From positions 1,250,660 to 1,314,659 of the forward strand of contig NW_011887296.1 of the NCBI RefSeq assembly GCF_000151315.2: DNA of 64,000 bases, in the 5' to 3' direction. A program made the translations under genes and the position numbers. Under the pieces are notes generated by a model, which was not told the DNA's origin, made no database searches, and was given only the letters and a program-made list of their open reading frames with translations. Origin of the DNA: Capsaspora owczarzaki ATCC 30864 (Eukaryota; Opisthokonta; Filasterea). The stretch's first letter is position 1; each line of letters starts with the position of its first letter. Below are positions 26,131 to 37,269 of the stretch, in pieces.

Positions 26131-26136
26131 AATAAA
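26131..26136 (+). terminator. Poly(A) signal AATAAA for the PCMT gene
   Basis: A canonical AATAAA hexamer lies about 105 bp after the PCMT stop codon, followed by A-rich DNA. Confidence 0.6.
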
Positions 26137-26324
26137 TTTCAAGCGAAAAAACAAACAGTTAGATCTAGCGCAACATCAAAAAACAAAAACAAACCACCAA
26201 TCCAGCTGGCCTCGATAGGCAAGAGACGGGTGATTGTGAGCCGATTCCAGATCTCTTGCGCACAAGGGATGGAAAAACTTAAAACAGCAAAGCAAAAAAA
26301 AAATAATTAGCTAAACGTGGCAAG

Positions 26325-29174
26325 TTAGAGCATCGCCTCATCGGTGGCCAGGGCACCCATGGGATCCCAGGGCGGCAGGACGATGGGCTCGGTGGCCAGC
26401 GCAGCTTGAAGCTCCTTGCTGAGGAAGGACTTGCGCGCAGCAATCTCAAACACGTGCTCGTCAAACCAGCTGTCGGTCATGGCCCAGTAGCCCTTGTTTC
26501 CAACGTCCGACGAGCCCCAGCTGCCAAAGTCCCAGCAACGTAAAAAGACCAAAAAAAGTGCAGCCGTGGGTATGACGGACTCGAGATTTCCAGCCATCTC
26601 AAACTTGGCAAAAGTACAACGGGCCCTTACCTGTTCTCGACCTTCCATTTGCGAGTCTTGCCATCTGCAATATCAACTCCGGTGAAGGCCATGGCATGGG
26701 TCATCTTGGATTCGTGGTAGACGAGCCGGTCCTCCTTGGACAGCGTAAACTTGGTGTCATAAACGCCATCAAGCTAGAACGAGCACCAGCAAGTTAGAGG
26801 AAGAAGAAGAAGAAGAAGAAGAAAAAAAAAACCAAGCCACCCTTATTCCTCCTGCAAGCAACAAGCCAAGAACCAAAAGCGCCTGCTCAATCATCGGTCT
26901 CACATCGAACAAGTTCTTGTCGCACAGGCCAAGGTCACGCTTGACCATTTTGCCAAAGTCGCAGCCAAACCACACGGGCTCCCCAGCCTCCAGGGCCTTG
27001 CGAGCGCAGTCCTTGATGACGGAAATGTCGACATTGAGGTACTTGACCGGTGGCTCGCCAAGCACATTGCCGAGGTGCTTGACAGTGTACGTGCGATTGA
27101 CGGGCGATGTCTTGCGCGGGTCGTGCACAAGACAGACATAGTCTTGCGGGTCGGCGCCCGCATACTTGTGTCCAAACTCGACTGGAGTGAGCACACCATC
27201 CTTGTGGAACTTGTGCTCCTTGTCCTGCCATTGCCAGTCAATCTTCTTGGGAGGTGTGCCGAGGTGAATGTTCAACATGCGCCAAATGGTGGAGAGAATC
27301 TCGTGTTTGGCGTCTTGCAGCTCCTCTTCGTCGCTACCGCGGATGATTAGCGAGCGGAGCACCTTGGCGCCTATTGCGCATCAACAGTTTGGTGAGTTAC
27401 TCTGACTTCGAAAGCACAAGAAAACAAACAAACAAACAAAAAACAAAAACCGAGACCACCGCCCGACAGTTCACCTACCTTCACGAAGACGAGCGTTCAG
27501 ATGCGAGTTCATGTCGCGAGAGTGCTTCGAGCTGTACGTCTCGGGCATGGCGCTCTTTGGCACGAGGCCGTGCTTTTTGATCAAGGCGGCAACCATGTTC
27601 CACTGGCCGCCGTCGGAAAGGGGCTGGTCGAGCAGGAATGCAACCTCGCGGTCAGTGACAGGGAGCTTGGCAGTGTTGATGATGGCCTCGAGGAAGTAGT
27701 TTGAGCGCTCAAACTTGTCCCAGAAGAAGAGGTGGTTTTGGCTAAACTCAAAGTCGCTCACCCCCAGCTTCTTGATGGTGCCAAGCCGGAGCATGTTCAG
27801 CGCGGCAAACAGCCAGCAGCGACCCGAGGCATGCTGGTGGGTCACGCCTGCCGAGACGTGGACGTTGACCGAGAAGGCAAAGTCGTTCGCCTGCACCACC
27901 GAGTGGTTGAGCGCAACGTCGCGGATGCTGTGCGACACGACCGCGTTCTGCGCCAGGCGGTACTGCGTGCGCGATGCAAACTGTGTGTACAAGTCCTCGA
28001 GCTGGTCCGCCATGACGGTGGTGTTTCTGAAAACGAGTCCAAAAAATTTCAAAGAGATTGAGCGATATGATTGCAGTTCCAGGGACGGGGATGGTTCCAG
28101 AGGTGAGTTTCAAGTCGTTCGCATCCCACCGGAACGAGGTCGCTGGATTCCCCCATCCCCCGCCTTCCCATCTCAAACCTTCCATAGTGCTTTGGTTGGT
28201 TGTGATGTTGAAATTGTTAGATTCAGATTTTTTTTTTTTTTTTTTTTTTTTGGGATTTGTTTTGGTTCTGTTGTTGTTGTTTAGGTCCTTTTCGGATTTT
28301 GAATCTCATTCGTTCCCCGCGTCCGTCCGTCCGCTTTCGTCCATCTTCCCTCGTCCTCTGCTTTCGTAGCAGTTGCGCTTCACTCGATCGCCCGTCCCAC
28401 CCAACGTGGAACAAGCAGGGTACCCAAATCAACCAAAACCACAAGAGATTCGCCCTTATTCTTGCCCTTGTTACTGGGGCAACTTACCGAGCGCCATCAT
28501 CCTCTTCCTGATCCGCCTCAGCAGCAGCAGCAGCAGCAGCAGGTTCATCAGCATCGTCGTTCTCGGCTTCCTGCTTCTTCTTGGTCTGACTCGCGGGCGC
28601 TTCGTCCTTGGTCGTGCTGGCCTCGTCGTCGTCGTCGTCATCCGTTTGGTCGTCTTCCTTGCCCTGGTCTTTGTCGTCCTCGGCTTTCTCCTCGCCTTCT
28701 TCTTCGTCTTCCTCCTCGTCTTCGTCTTCGTCTTCGTCTTCGTCATCGCTGTCGAGCTGTTTGTGTGTTAGATGACGATGATGATCAAAGTTGAGTATCG
28801 TTTTTTTTTTTCAAATACTCCTTGCATAGAATCGCTGGCTCAGGCTCAGTGATCCTTACCATCAGAATACCCGACTTTGAGAGCGACTTGCGACCATCCG
28901 AAGCAGCGCCGTCAGACGAAGCAGCAGCAGCAGCAGCAGCAGCAGAGGGAGGAGGACCGCCCACAAAGCTCAGCTTGGGCGAGTTGTAGAAAGTCGATCC
29001 GTTGTCAACCTCGCTCGTCGTCGCCTTGCTCGCAGCAGCCGGGGCGACCGTGGCACGCGCGGCAGGAGAATTGAAGCCAAACGACATGCCGCCGCCTTCA
29101 GACATGGCCTTCAGCAGCGCAGCCTCGGCAGCGCGAGCCTCAGCGCGCACTCGCTCAATCTCTTCCGATGACAT
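26325..29174 (-). CDS. BLMH: Bleomycin hydrolase (C1B cysteine peptidase) with acidic N-terminal extension
   Basis: Six exons (28860-29174, 28488-28756, 27479-28026, 26904-27370, 26631-26773, 26325-26520) close in frame to 645 residues. From Met200 it is a typical bleomycin hydrolase: the Cys265 motif QHASGRCWLFA, His559 in MTHAMAFTG and Asn580 in VENSWG form the catalytic triad. The family acts as a hexameric cytosolic aminopeptidase that hydrolyses homocysteine thiolactone and bleomycin. The end DPMGALATDEAML extends past the usual DPMGALA, where the C-terminus gates the active site. Residues 1-199 are not family-typical: Ala/Ser-rich, then a run of Asp/Glu encoded by GAC/GAA repeats. The two 5' exons are joined by a GTAAGT donor and a strong acceptor 13 bp before ATG 28013, in matching phase. 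A separate gene or an alternative start at 28013 remains possible. Confidence 0.85.
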
Positions 29175-29350
29175 TGGTTTTGTTTACCGGTTGGTGTTTG
29201 TGGTGTCGGTCAAAAAGAGAGTGGCCCACAAAAATTCTCAGAGATGACAACAAACAAACAAACAAACAAAAACACAATCGATGAATCGCAGGGTAGAACT
29301 TTTGTAATTGAAAAAAACGACCAACAACACCATTGCGCAACAAAACATAA

Positions 29351-31308
29351 TCACTTCTTGGTGAGCGTCTTGGTGCGGACCTTCTTGAGTCTTCGTTGCT
29401 GTTGCTGGGCCTTGGAAAGAAGGGTCTTGGGGACGGATCCTGGAACAGCGACAGCGCCTTGGAAGTAGCGCTCACCGCCAGCTCGAGCGCCGCCGGATTG
29501 GCCTGCGGAGGCGGCACCCGGCGCGCCGTTTGAGCGCGAACGGAGTGTTCCTTGTGTCTCGAGCACCTTGGACAGACGAAGCTTGGCCGACTTGGAGCCC
29601 TTGGCCGCAGCCTTGCGAGCAATAGCAATCTGCTTTCGTCGCGCATCCTCGGCTTGACGAGCAACGTTCTCTTCCTTCTTCTTCTTCATGACCGCCTCGC
29701 TGCCAGCGCGGGTGACACGCAGCTTGCGGCCGCCAATTTCGGCAATCTCGTGCAGACGCACGGCCAGGTCAATGCTGGCGGCATCCTTGAACGAGACAAA
29801 GCCAAAGCCCTTACCGACGTTCGTTTCGGCGTCGCGCACAAGGCGGACGGTGGCAATGTCGCCGCACTTGCCGAACGCCTCCCACAGAGCCTCTTCCTCG
29901 GCGTTCATGGGCAGGTTGCCGACAAAAACAGACTTTCGGTGGTCGTGTGGCTTGTTCGAGTTGCTGGCAATGTCGACACGCAAGTGCTTGCCTTCCAGAA
30001 CAGTGCCGTTCAGAGCGAGGGCAGCCCGCCGTGCAACAGCGGCTTCGCGCATGACAACATACGCGTTCATGACGTGGCGCTCTGGGTGCAGCTTGCCGCG
30101 AGCAAAAGCAACCTTGCGATCGAGCTTGGGGCTGATGAAGGCGACCGAGCGGAAGCGGACGGACACGACAACACCAAACGGCGCGCACAATCGTCGCAGC
30201 ACCTTGTCTGTCACGTTCACATCCACGTTGCCAAAGAACAGCGTGCGTTCGGCACGTTGAGGGTCGTTTCGTTCCGCCTCGTCGTCGTCGTCCTGATCAT
30301 CGCCATCTTCCTCAGCTTCAGAGCCACCATCGACCTCCGAATCCTCGTCCCCGTCGGCTCGTCGCGCCTTCTTGGTCGCCTTGCCAGACCCGCTTTGCCC
30401 TTCATCAGCCTCGGATGCGCTGCGCTTGCTGCGGACGACGGCAGCAGCCAAGCCAGTCTTGCCCTCCTCACGCGCGATTGCGGCCTGATTGGGCTTGCGG
30501 GCACGGAACTTGTTGCCTGCAGACTGGGTCTCCTTCTTTTTCTGTGCGATCGCCTTTTGGGTGACCTATCTCGTGGGAAAGGGGTGAGCAATCCAACAAG
30601 CAAGCAAAATTCAACGAGTGCGTGAGAGGCGGAAACTGTCACTGTAAGGAATCGAGCAGGGACACACACCTTCTTGAAAGCAGCAGCGACACTCGCCATG
30701 AGTTGTGGAGCAGGTTGGACGGCGTTTGCACCTGCGGATTGGATGGCTTTGGCAGCAGCAGCCGCCTTCTTGGCCTGCTTCTTGGAAAGGGCGCTCGTCT
30801 CGGTCTGCGCTGGAGCCGCACCGTTCGCCGTAGCAGCAGCAGCAGCAACAGTAGTGGTGGCAGCAGATGCGTTGGCAGCAGCCTTCGCTGGTTGCTTTGG
30901 AGTGGGGACGGGCATGCCCATGGGCACGATTGGGACGGCCACGCTTGTCACCTTGAACATCTTTGCGAGGGCATCAGTCGGGCCAGCTGCCTTGGCAGTG
31001 GTCGGCTGAGCAGCATCGGGCTTGGCTGTGACTGGCTTGGTCGTTGTTGCAGCGGCAGTCGTGGTCGCAGTGGCTTGCTTTGGCTTGGGATTGACTGGCG
31101 CCACATGGACGGCTGGCTTGCTCGAATCCGTCGCGGTGCTGCTGCCGTTGCTCTTTGGCTTGGCGGACGCGGCAGCAGAAGACGATGGAGTGACGGGTTT
31201 GCTTGCAGATGGCGCGACGATGGCGGTGGCGGTGGCGGTAGCGGTGGCGGGCTTCTGGATGGGCGTGCTCGCCTTGGTGGGAGCTGTTTCCTTCTTTGCC
31301 TTTGCCAT
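29351..31308 (-). CDS. RBM34: Nucleolar RNA-binding protein with two RRMs (RBM34/Nop12 family)
   Basis: Two exons (30670-31308 and 29351-30565) join in phase 0 to 617 residues. RRM1 (~320-425) has TLFFGNVDVNVT, then VRFRSVAF, and the long insertion with KLHPERHVMNAYVV that marks RBM34/Nop12. RRM2 (~432-512) has KSVFVGNLPMN and the RNP1 motif KGFGFVSF. Yeast Nop12 acts in 60S subunit assembly (5.8S pre-rRNA folding) in the nucleolus, and that role is the best guess here. The first exon (213 residues) is an Ala/Thr/Pro/Lys low-complexity region with many ACC-GCC repeats, atypical of the family. The middle is acidic (EDGDDQDDDDEAE) and the C-terminus is very basic, suiting nucleolar localisation. 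The ATG at 31308 is the first in frame. Confidence 0.93.
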
Positions 31309-31617
31309 TTGATTTGGGATCTGAGAAACCAAGGGGAAAAAGAAAAGAAATAAAAAGAATGAAAACGAAAAGTGAGGGAAAAGCAGAAACTGAGTACATG
31401 AGATGGAATTCTGAACAACGGCGACAAGAACGACAAGCTAGCCAGAAGATGGAACCGAAGCAACTGCGTGAAGCGGCGGAGCTAGACTATCTACAATACA
31501 TTGGCTGGATGGATTCATAGTGCGAAATTGCTTCAACCTTGAATGCAAGAAAGAACAAACAAACAAACAAACAAACCAAAAAAAAAAAAAAAAAGCGGGC
31601 AGGAACAAAAAGAAAGG

Positions 31618-31736
31618 AGTTACAACAAGCAGTATTCCCGCGTGGTCTCCCACCGCAGTACTAACTACTCTCATGGTGGTTTAACTTCGCAGAGCGGAAC
31701 GGGATGCGGTGCATTCCACCAGATATGGCCGTAACT
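31618..31736 (-). rRNA. 5S ribosomal RNA
   Basis: Read on the minus strand, the 119-nt segment begins AGTTACGGCCATATC and ends GGGAATACTGCTTGTTGTAACT. Its first and last six bases pair (AGTTAC/GTAACT). Hallmarks of eukaryotic 5S are present: ACGGCCAT at the 5' end, a GAAGTTAA-type internal control region (CGAAGTTAAACCACC) and GTGGGAGACCACGCGGGAATAC. A T-rich stretch (CTTTCTTTTTG) follows immediately and would act as a polymerase III terminator. It is a single copy between two protein genes rather than part of an array within this window. Confidence 0.95.
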
Positions 31737-32018
31737 GCAAGACAGAGGTTGGGTAAAATCAACAAGTGCAATTCCATCCACTGCTCCTCTCCTGCAATTC
31801 CCCGCTACTCTTGCAATGCAAAGAAGCTGTCACTCAACAATCACACACAAAAAAGTCTGTTTAAAATAAAGTAACAACGTGAATTACAGTATACACAAGA
31901 GAGAACAACGACAGACAGACAAACGAAAAAAACAAGAGACGGTCAATCGCCAATGCACAGAGGCAATCGCAGTTGGATATCTACAGGGTGAGCACTAAAA
32001 CACGCACAATCTTCACCA
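31737..32018. other. Spacer upstream of the 5S gene
   Basis: The spacer between the 5S rRNA gene and the stop codon of the membrane protein gene contains no supported exon. It should hold the 3' untranslated region of the latter. Confidence 0.4.
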
Positions 32019-35000
32019 TCAATGAAGAGTCGAGTTGGATTGCGAACCTCCATCCGAACCAGACGGGACGGGATCGAGCTGTTGCGAGCCGCGCTGCACG
32101 ATGCTGGCATAGTTGGTTTGGCCAGAGTCTGCTTGGCCAACGTCTGCTGCTGGAGCATCGACATTGCCATACAAGGCCTCCTGCTCCTTGTCGTATGCAG
32201 GGGCGTGCAAGCTATCGTACGTCGAGGCCCCGGCCAATGTGTCGTAGGTCGATTCCGTGCCGATCAGCTCGTCGTACGTTTTCGTGGCTGCGGTGGCCGA
32301 CAGGTCGTCGTACACCGGGTTGGCAAACAACGGATTGTTGTACAGCTCATTGCCATCCGCGCCCGCTGCGTCGCTTGTATGGGTGGCATACGCAAGCGGA
32401 TTGCCGTGAATCTCAAACTGATGGGAGAGCTCGATATCGCTCGAGGGTGACTTGCGCTTTGACTTGGTTTGGCGACGACGGCGATGCACAACCAGGAACA
32501 GGCACAGCAGCACGAGCAGCACCACGCCAGCCGCAACCGCGCCAATGATGGCAGTGTTGTTGGACGATGCTCCTTGGCTGTTGGGCCCGACGCCCGTGTA
32601 TGTAGCCACGCGGGTGGACGATACGGGAGTCTGAGAATGAAGCACGGAATGGGACGAAGGGGTGGCGCTCGAGGCCTCAGGCAAGCTCGTCTCGCTCGAA
32701 TCTGGTGTCGCAGAGGACAGGGGTGGTGTCGCAGAAGACAGAGGTGTATCGGATGACAAAGGTGTCGCAGAGGACAGGGGTGTATCGGATGGCACTGGCG
32801 TATGGGAAGACACTGGTGTATCGGATGACAAAGGCGTAGCCGACGACTCGACCACAGGGGGAGTGTGAGAGGACGGTGTGAGCGAGGGGGTGTCCGAGGA
32901 CGGCGTGACCGAAGCGGGAATCGCGGAGGATGACTCGACCAATGGAGTGTCAGAAGACGGTGTGACGGACAGCGGAGTGGCAGACGAAGGCGTCACCGAC
33001 GGCGTGGCGGACGAAGGCGTCACAGATGGAGTGGCGGACGAAGGCGTCACAGATGGAGTGGCGGACGAAGGCGTCACAGATGGAGTGGCGGACGAAGGAG
33101 TGGCAGACGAAGGCGTCACTGATGGCGTAGCAGACGATGGAGTGGCAGAAGAAGGCGTTGCCGAAGACAACAAGGATGTCGGTGTCATAACTCGCGACGA
33201 GGACACAAAGGCGCAAGCTGGAACAGCAGTGCAGAGGAAAGGAGCGATCGCCTTGCAATCGATGCAATACGCGGCAAGATTTGGCTCGTTAATCATTGTC
33301 GTGCCGGATGGAGTAATGTTCGCGCCCAAGGTCAGCAGGGTAGCTGACGCCAAAAGAGCATCAAATTGCTTGGTGCCACTGTTGCCCGACAGCTGCGAGT
33401 TGACGACACCGACTCTTCCAGTTGAATCCACCTGAATCATGCCAACATTGTTCGTGGTCGATGCGCGAACGTTGCCGGTCAAGGTTGTATCCACGACAAC
33501 AATCTGGTTGTTACGAACGCGGAACACTGTGCCGCCAGTACCGGACGCAGACGAGAGCAGGTTTGCCGTAAAGTTGCAGCGGAAGAAGGATGCGCGCAGA
33601 GTGTTGCTTGAAATCATATCCAAAACTCCACCGCTGATGGCTTGGTTGCTGTAAAACAAGGTGTCGGACGCAACAACCGCGGAGCTTGCGCCTTCCAGCA
33701 AGAACACACCACCAGCGCCCGAAGCCGAGTTTTGGGAAAAGGTGCTGGATGTGATGGTGACTTGGGACGTGGTTCCGGTGCGAATCACACCAGCGTCTGT
33801 GTACGCCGTATTCGAGGTAAACGTTGAATTGTCAATGATGATGCCGGCGCCGTTTCCGACGTACAGAACGCCAGCGTCGGCACTCGTCGCTTTGTTGGCG
33901 GTGAAGGTCGATCCGCTGATCGTAATGGTGGCTGTGTTACCAGTGTAGACGATTCCGCCGTTTGAGCTGGCCGTGTTGGAGGTGAATGTGGATTGAAGCA
34001 AGTAATGGAAGGAGAAGCACCGGTGTACACTACACCGCCATTTGAAGAAGTCGCCGAGTTGGAGGTGAATGTTGATCCGCTGATCGTAATGGAGGCTGTG
34101 CCACCAGTGTAGACAATTCCACCAATTGTCGCCGAGTTGGAGGAGAATGTCGATCCGATGATGTTAATGGAAGGTTGCGTCCCAGTGTAGACGATTGCAC
34201 CATATGAGCTCGCCGTGTTGGTGGTGAATGTGGATTGAAGCAAGGTAATGTTTGCCGTCGCGCCAGCAAAAATAACGCCTCCTGATTGACCCTTGGCAGA
34301 GTTGCTCATGAAGTTACAACCTTGGAACCAAACGCTGGTGCCATCCTTTGCGTAAACCACGCCACCGCCGCTGCTGTCTGTATCCGCAAAGTTTCCAGTA
34401 AAGTTCGAGTTGAAAACCTCAAACACAGAGTTGTTCTCCACGTCGGCGACTCCACCAGCGTAGCCTGCGGCATTGGTGCTGAATGTTGAATCATAGATCC
34501 GAACGTACGACTTGGTTGCCAGATAAAATGCACCGCCGTAAACATTGTATCCATTCACACTGTCCTTGAACGTGCAGCCAGTACAAGTGAATGTTGTCGA
34601 CCCTTCCAAATACACTGCGCTGCCGTATGAAGTAGAGCCGAAAAGTCCCGAAGAGTATCCACAGGCAGAGAACGAAAGGCCGGTACCCTCGGCACTGGAA
34701 CCTGATGTCAGATATAGCGCGCCTTGAAGCGACGCTGCACCGATGAACTTGGTGTTCCCTAGAACTAAACGGGTGTTAGCGGCAACGGAAATGCACCGGC
34801 CTTGACTTGTGTATGAAGAGCCTGTTGCATCGAGGGTCAGGCCGGTAATGTTGACCAGTGCGAGGTTGGCTGATATGGTGAAAAACCGAGCCGCGTTGGA
34901 GCCAATCGTGAAGATTGTGTTTGTGCCCACAATATTCACGTTGCGAGTGATCGTCAACGGGGTACCGGAAGAGCCGAAGGCGTAGGTTTGTGCGGGAAGA

Positions 35001-35146
35001 CAGATGGTGGTCATGGCTGCATTGTTGAGCAAAGTCTGGATGGCAGCAACATTTGCCACGGCACCAGTGTTGCTGCATTGCGCGGCAGCGGGCACGGTAA
35101 AAATGCAGGCCAATACGGCCAGCAATAGCAAAGGCCGACAAGCCAT
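32019..35146 (-). CDS. Type I membrane protein: beta-helix repeat ectodomain, mucin-like stalk, ITAM-like tail
   Basis: The start ATG is at 35146. The N-terminal MACRPLLLLAVLACIFTVPA is a signal peptide. The ectodomain is a series of ~25-residue units of the type STFTSNSATxxGGxVYTG, as in pectate-lyase-like beta helices and chlamydial polymorphic-protein repeats. A Ser/Thr/Pro stalk follows (SATPSVTPS repeats, ~32650-33180), a likely O-glycosylated spacer. One transmembrane helix (~32470-32565, AIIGAVAAGVVLLVLLCLFL) is followed by a basic stop-transfer. The ~150-residue cytosolic tail has YNNPLF, NPVYDDL, YDEL, YDTL, YDSL, YDKE and YGNV, spaced like ITAMs and NPxY motifs. It looks like a cell-surface receptor or adhesion protein and a tyrosine-kinase substrate. 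Two reading frames meet near 34000-34010, where one base is missing relative to a sister repeat: a sequencing error, a young mutation or a pseudogene. Confidence 0.8.
32976..33125. repeat. 27-bp tandem repeat in the stalk-coding region
   Basis: At least four near-identical 27-bp units (copies beginning near 32977, 33004, 33031 and 33058) encode SATPSVTPS on the minus strand. Copy number is likely to vary between strains. Confidence 0.85.
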
Positions 35147-35634
35147 TGGTTTCAATTTGGGGGTGTGGTAATCTTCACGTGCAAACAAAATTCAAACCAC
35201 AAACGGAGAGTTATTGCGAGGTGAGGGTGTCAATTGCGGTGTCAAGCACAAACATCACATCACCACCCGTTCAAAGCGGGGCCCTACCTCAGAAATACCC
35301 GGCCGGCGGTTTTGTCTAATGCACAGAATTTAATTTGATGACTGCAATACAACAACAACAACAACAAAAAAAAATTACTGAACTACAAAAACGGTTGTGA
35401 GCTCAAAAATCAATACAAACAAAGGCAAAACAACCAGATCAGGTACTTCCGTACATCCATACATCTACACATCCATCCGACCAGTCTTCCAGCCATTCTC
35501 GCACTCTGGGTACTCCAGTGCACCCCCCACCCGTTGCCCTTATCGACGGTGTCATTACTCTCTCTTGCAGTTGCTTATCAAATCGAACAGGAATAAAAAA
35601 AAAAATTACAAAAAAAAAAAATCACGGACAGAAT

Positions 35635-35670
<36 letters not shown>

Positions 35671-36770
35671 GACTCAACGGCGAAAGTCGATTCATGGAAA
35701 ATTCGTTGTCCAAGGCTTTGTGGCAGAGATACAAAGCGAAGAGCCAGCGCAGAAGAAGAGCGACCGTGAAAGACAAAAAGAAAAGGCCCAGCCACACACC
35801 CACAACGTCACAATTCCCCAAAGAGCTAATGAGGTTGAGGGAGAAACGTGTTTGAACGGAAACTGATAGCTGGAGTCAAGTAAGAAAAACCCGCAGATCA
35901 GCTCAAATAAGGATAAGAAAATTCTCACAAGGCACTTCCTAACACAATGAGTGAGTGAGTTCGGGGAGAGTCGGGAGCGTGCGGTGTAGAGTTGCCAACC
36001 CCGCCTCAACCCCCAACCCCCCTTTGCCTGTGCCTCGATGTGCTGTGCTACTGCGACTGCGCTCGATCAAAATAAAGACGGATGACCAACAGTTTGTTTT
36101 TTTTCAAGGAATTCTGCTTTTTTGTTTGTTACCAAAAATTCGCAAAGCAAAGTAGCTTTTTCGTGTTGTTTTGTAATTTGGGGACTGGTTTCTGAACTCG
36201 ATTCCTTTTCTGATCACGACCGATTATGATCCACTTTGCGCACGAATCCGATCGCCAATGTCACAAGGAACAGCATCCACACAACAGCTCACTGATGCGA
36301 ACAGCCAGTTCAAGCTTACAACATGTCGTCCAAAATACTTGTTCGCTCCAAGCCAGTTCGGAGAGGTGCAAGTGGCTAAAGTTGAATGGAATCCGCAAAG
36401 CCGAAAAACCAACTCAAAACCTCAAAACAACAAAAACAACAACAATCAAAACCGAACAAGCAGAACAAAAACAACAATCGAAAAGGGGACTCAATTGAGT
36501 CAACCGACACAGCCGCGCGCAGCGCTTCGACCAAAGGGCACCATTCCTGACAACAGCCACTGGTGCCTTGTGACTGCACTTTATGTTTTCACGTGGGGCG
36601 AGGGGTTTCGGGGGTAAAGGCTGGTGGGGGATTCTTCACGAAGCAGTGTGTGAACTTTGTTGCCACATCGGAAGATCAAAAGAGGCGGTTTGGACACCAA
36701 ATTGAAGGACCCAAAAATCGCTTCAGGATTAGTTTGGTTCAGCAACGTGAGCCTTTGGAAAACGTCATGC
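35147..36770. other. Long intergenic region, no gene seen
   Basis: This is the start of the roughly 2 kb between the membrane-protein gene (-) and the pirin promoter (+). It holds poly-A runs (35596-35668) and C/A-rich stretches but no exon with good splice sites and codon character. The 36.2-36.6 kb open frames are low-complexity. The promoter of the membrane-protein gene should lie near 35150-35350. Confidence 0.45.
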
Positions 36771-36771
36771 A

Positions 36772-37035
36772 GTCAAGCAGCGAGATGCTCGTTTGTACTA
36801 TTGTGCAGTAGTATGGGGCTTTATGGAGTAAGAGCGACTACAGTAGAAGAACAAACCAACCAAAAATGAAAACGAAAAAAAGCGGTTGCCGCTGTTTCGT
36901 CGTTCTCCAACTAGCATCATTCACGCAGCCAGCGCTGTGTCAAGCAGCGAATGCTCATTCATACTAGAGTATAGTAATATGGGTTTTGATGGAAGATGAG
37001 CGACTCTTGCAGAAGAACAAACAACGAGCCAAACG
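36772..37035. repeat. Diverged direct duplication with internal TACTA/TAGTA inverted repeat
   Basis: Segments 36772-36860 and 36939-37033 align over about 90 bp: both start GTCAAGCAGCGA, share ATGCTC, GTATGGG/ATATGGG and GAGCGACT, and end CAGAAGAACAAAC or TAGAAGAACAAAC. Each holds an inverted pair TACTA...TAGTA (36796-36813 and 36962-36976). The segments sit about 230-500 bp upstream of the pirin TATA box. Confidence 0.65.
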
Positions 37036-37263
37036 GAAAACAGACAAAACGCCCAACACCCATTCCCTTTCCGCTTTTCGTCCAGTCCACGTCGGGGTCG
37101 CTCTTGAATCCTGGCTCATAGAGTCAACAGAGCTCGATCGAATCAACGAGAAGCAGCTCGTCCAAGCTTCCGTTTCGCTTTTGATCCGTGGTTTGCGAAA
37201 TCTCTCGGCTCGCGTCATTCTCAGCAATTTTGTTTGCGACAGCTTTTTTTCTTCCGCGATTGG

Positions 37264-37269
37264 TATAAA
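37264..37269 (+). promoter_or_regulatory. TATA box of the pirin gene
   Basis: TATAAA lies in the context GGTATAAAAACGG. A start of transcription about 30 bp downstream would give a leader whose first ATG is the pirin start at 37696; I see no ATG between them. Confidence 0.55.
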
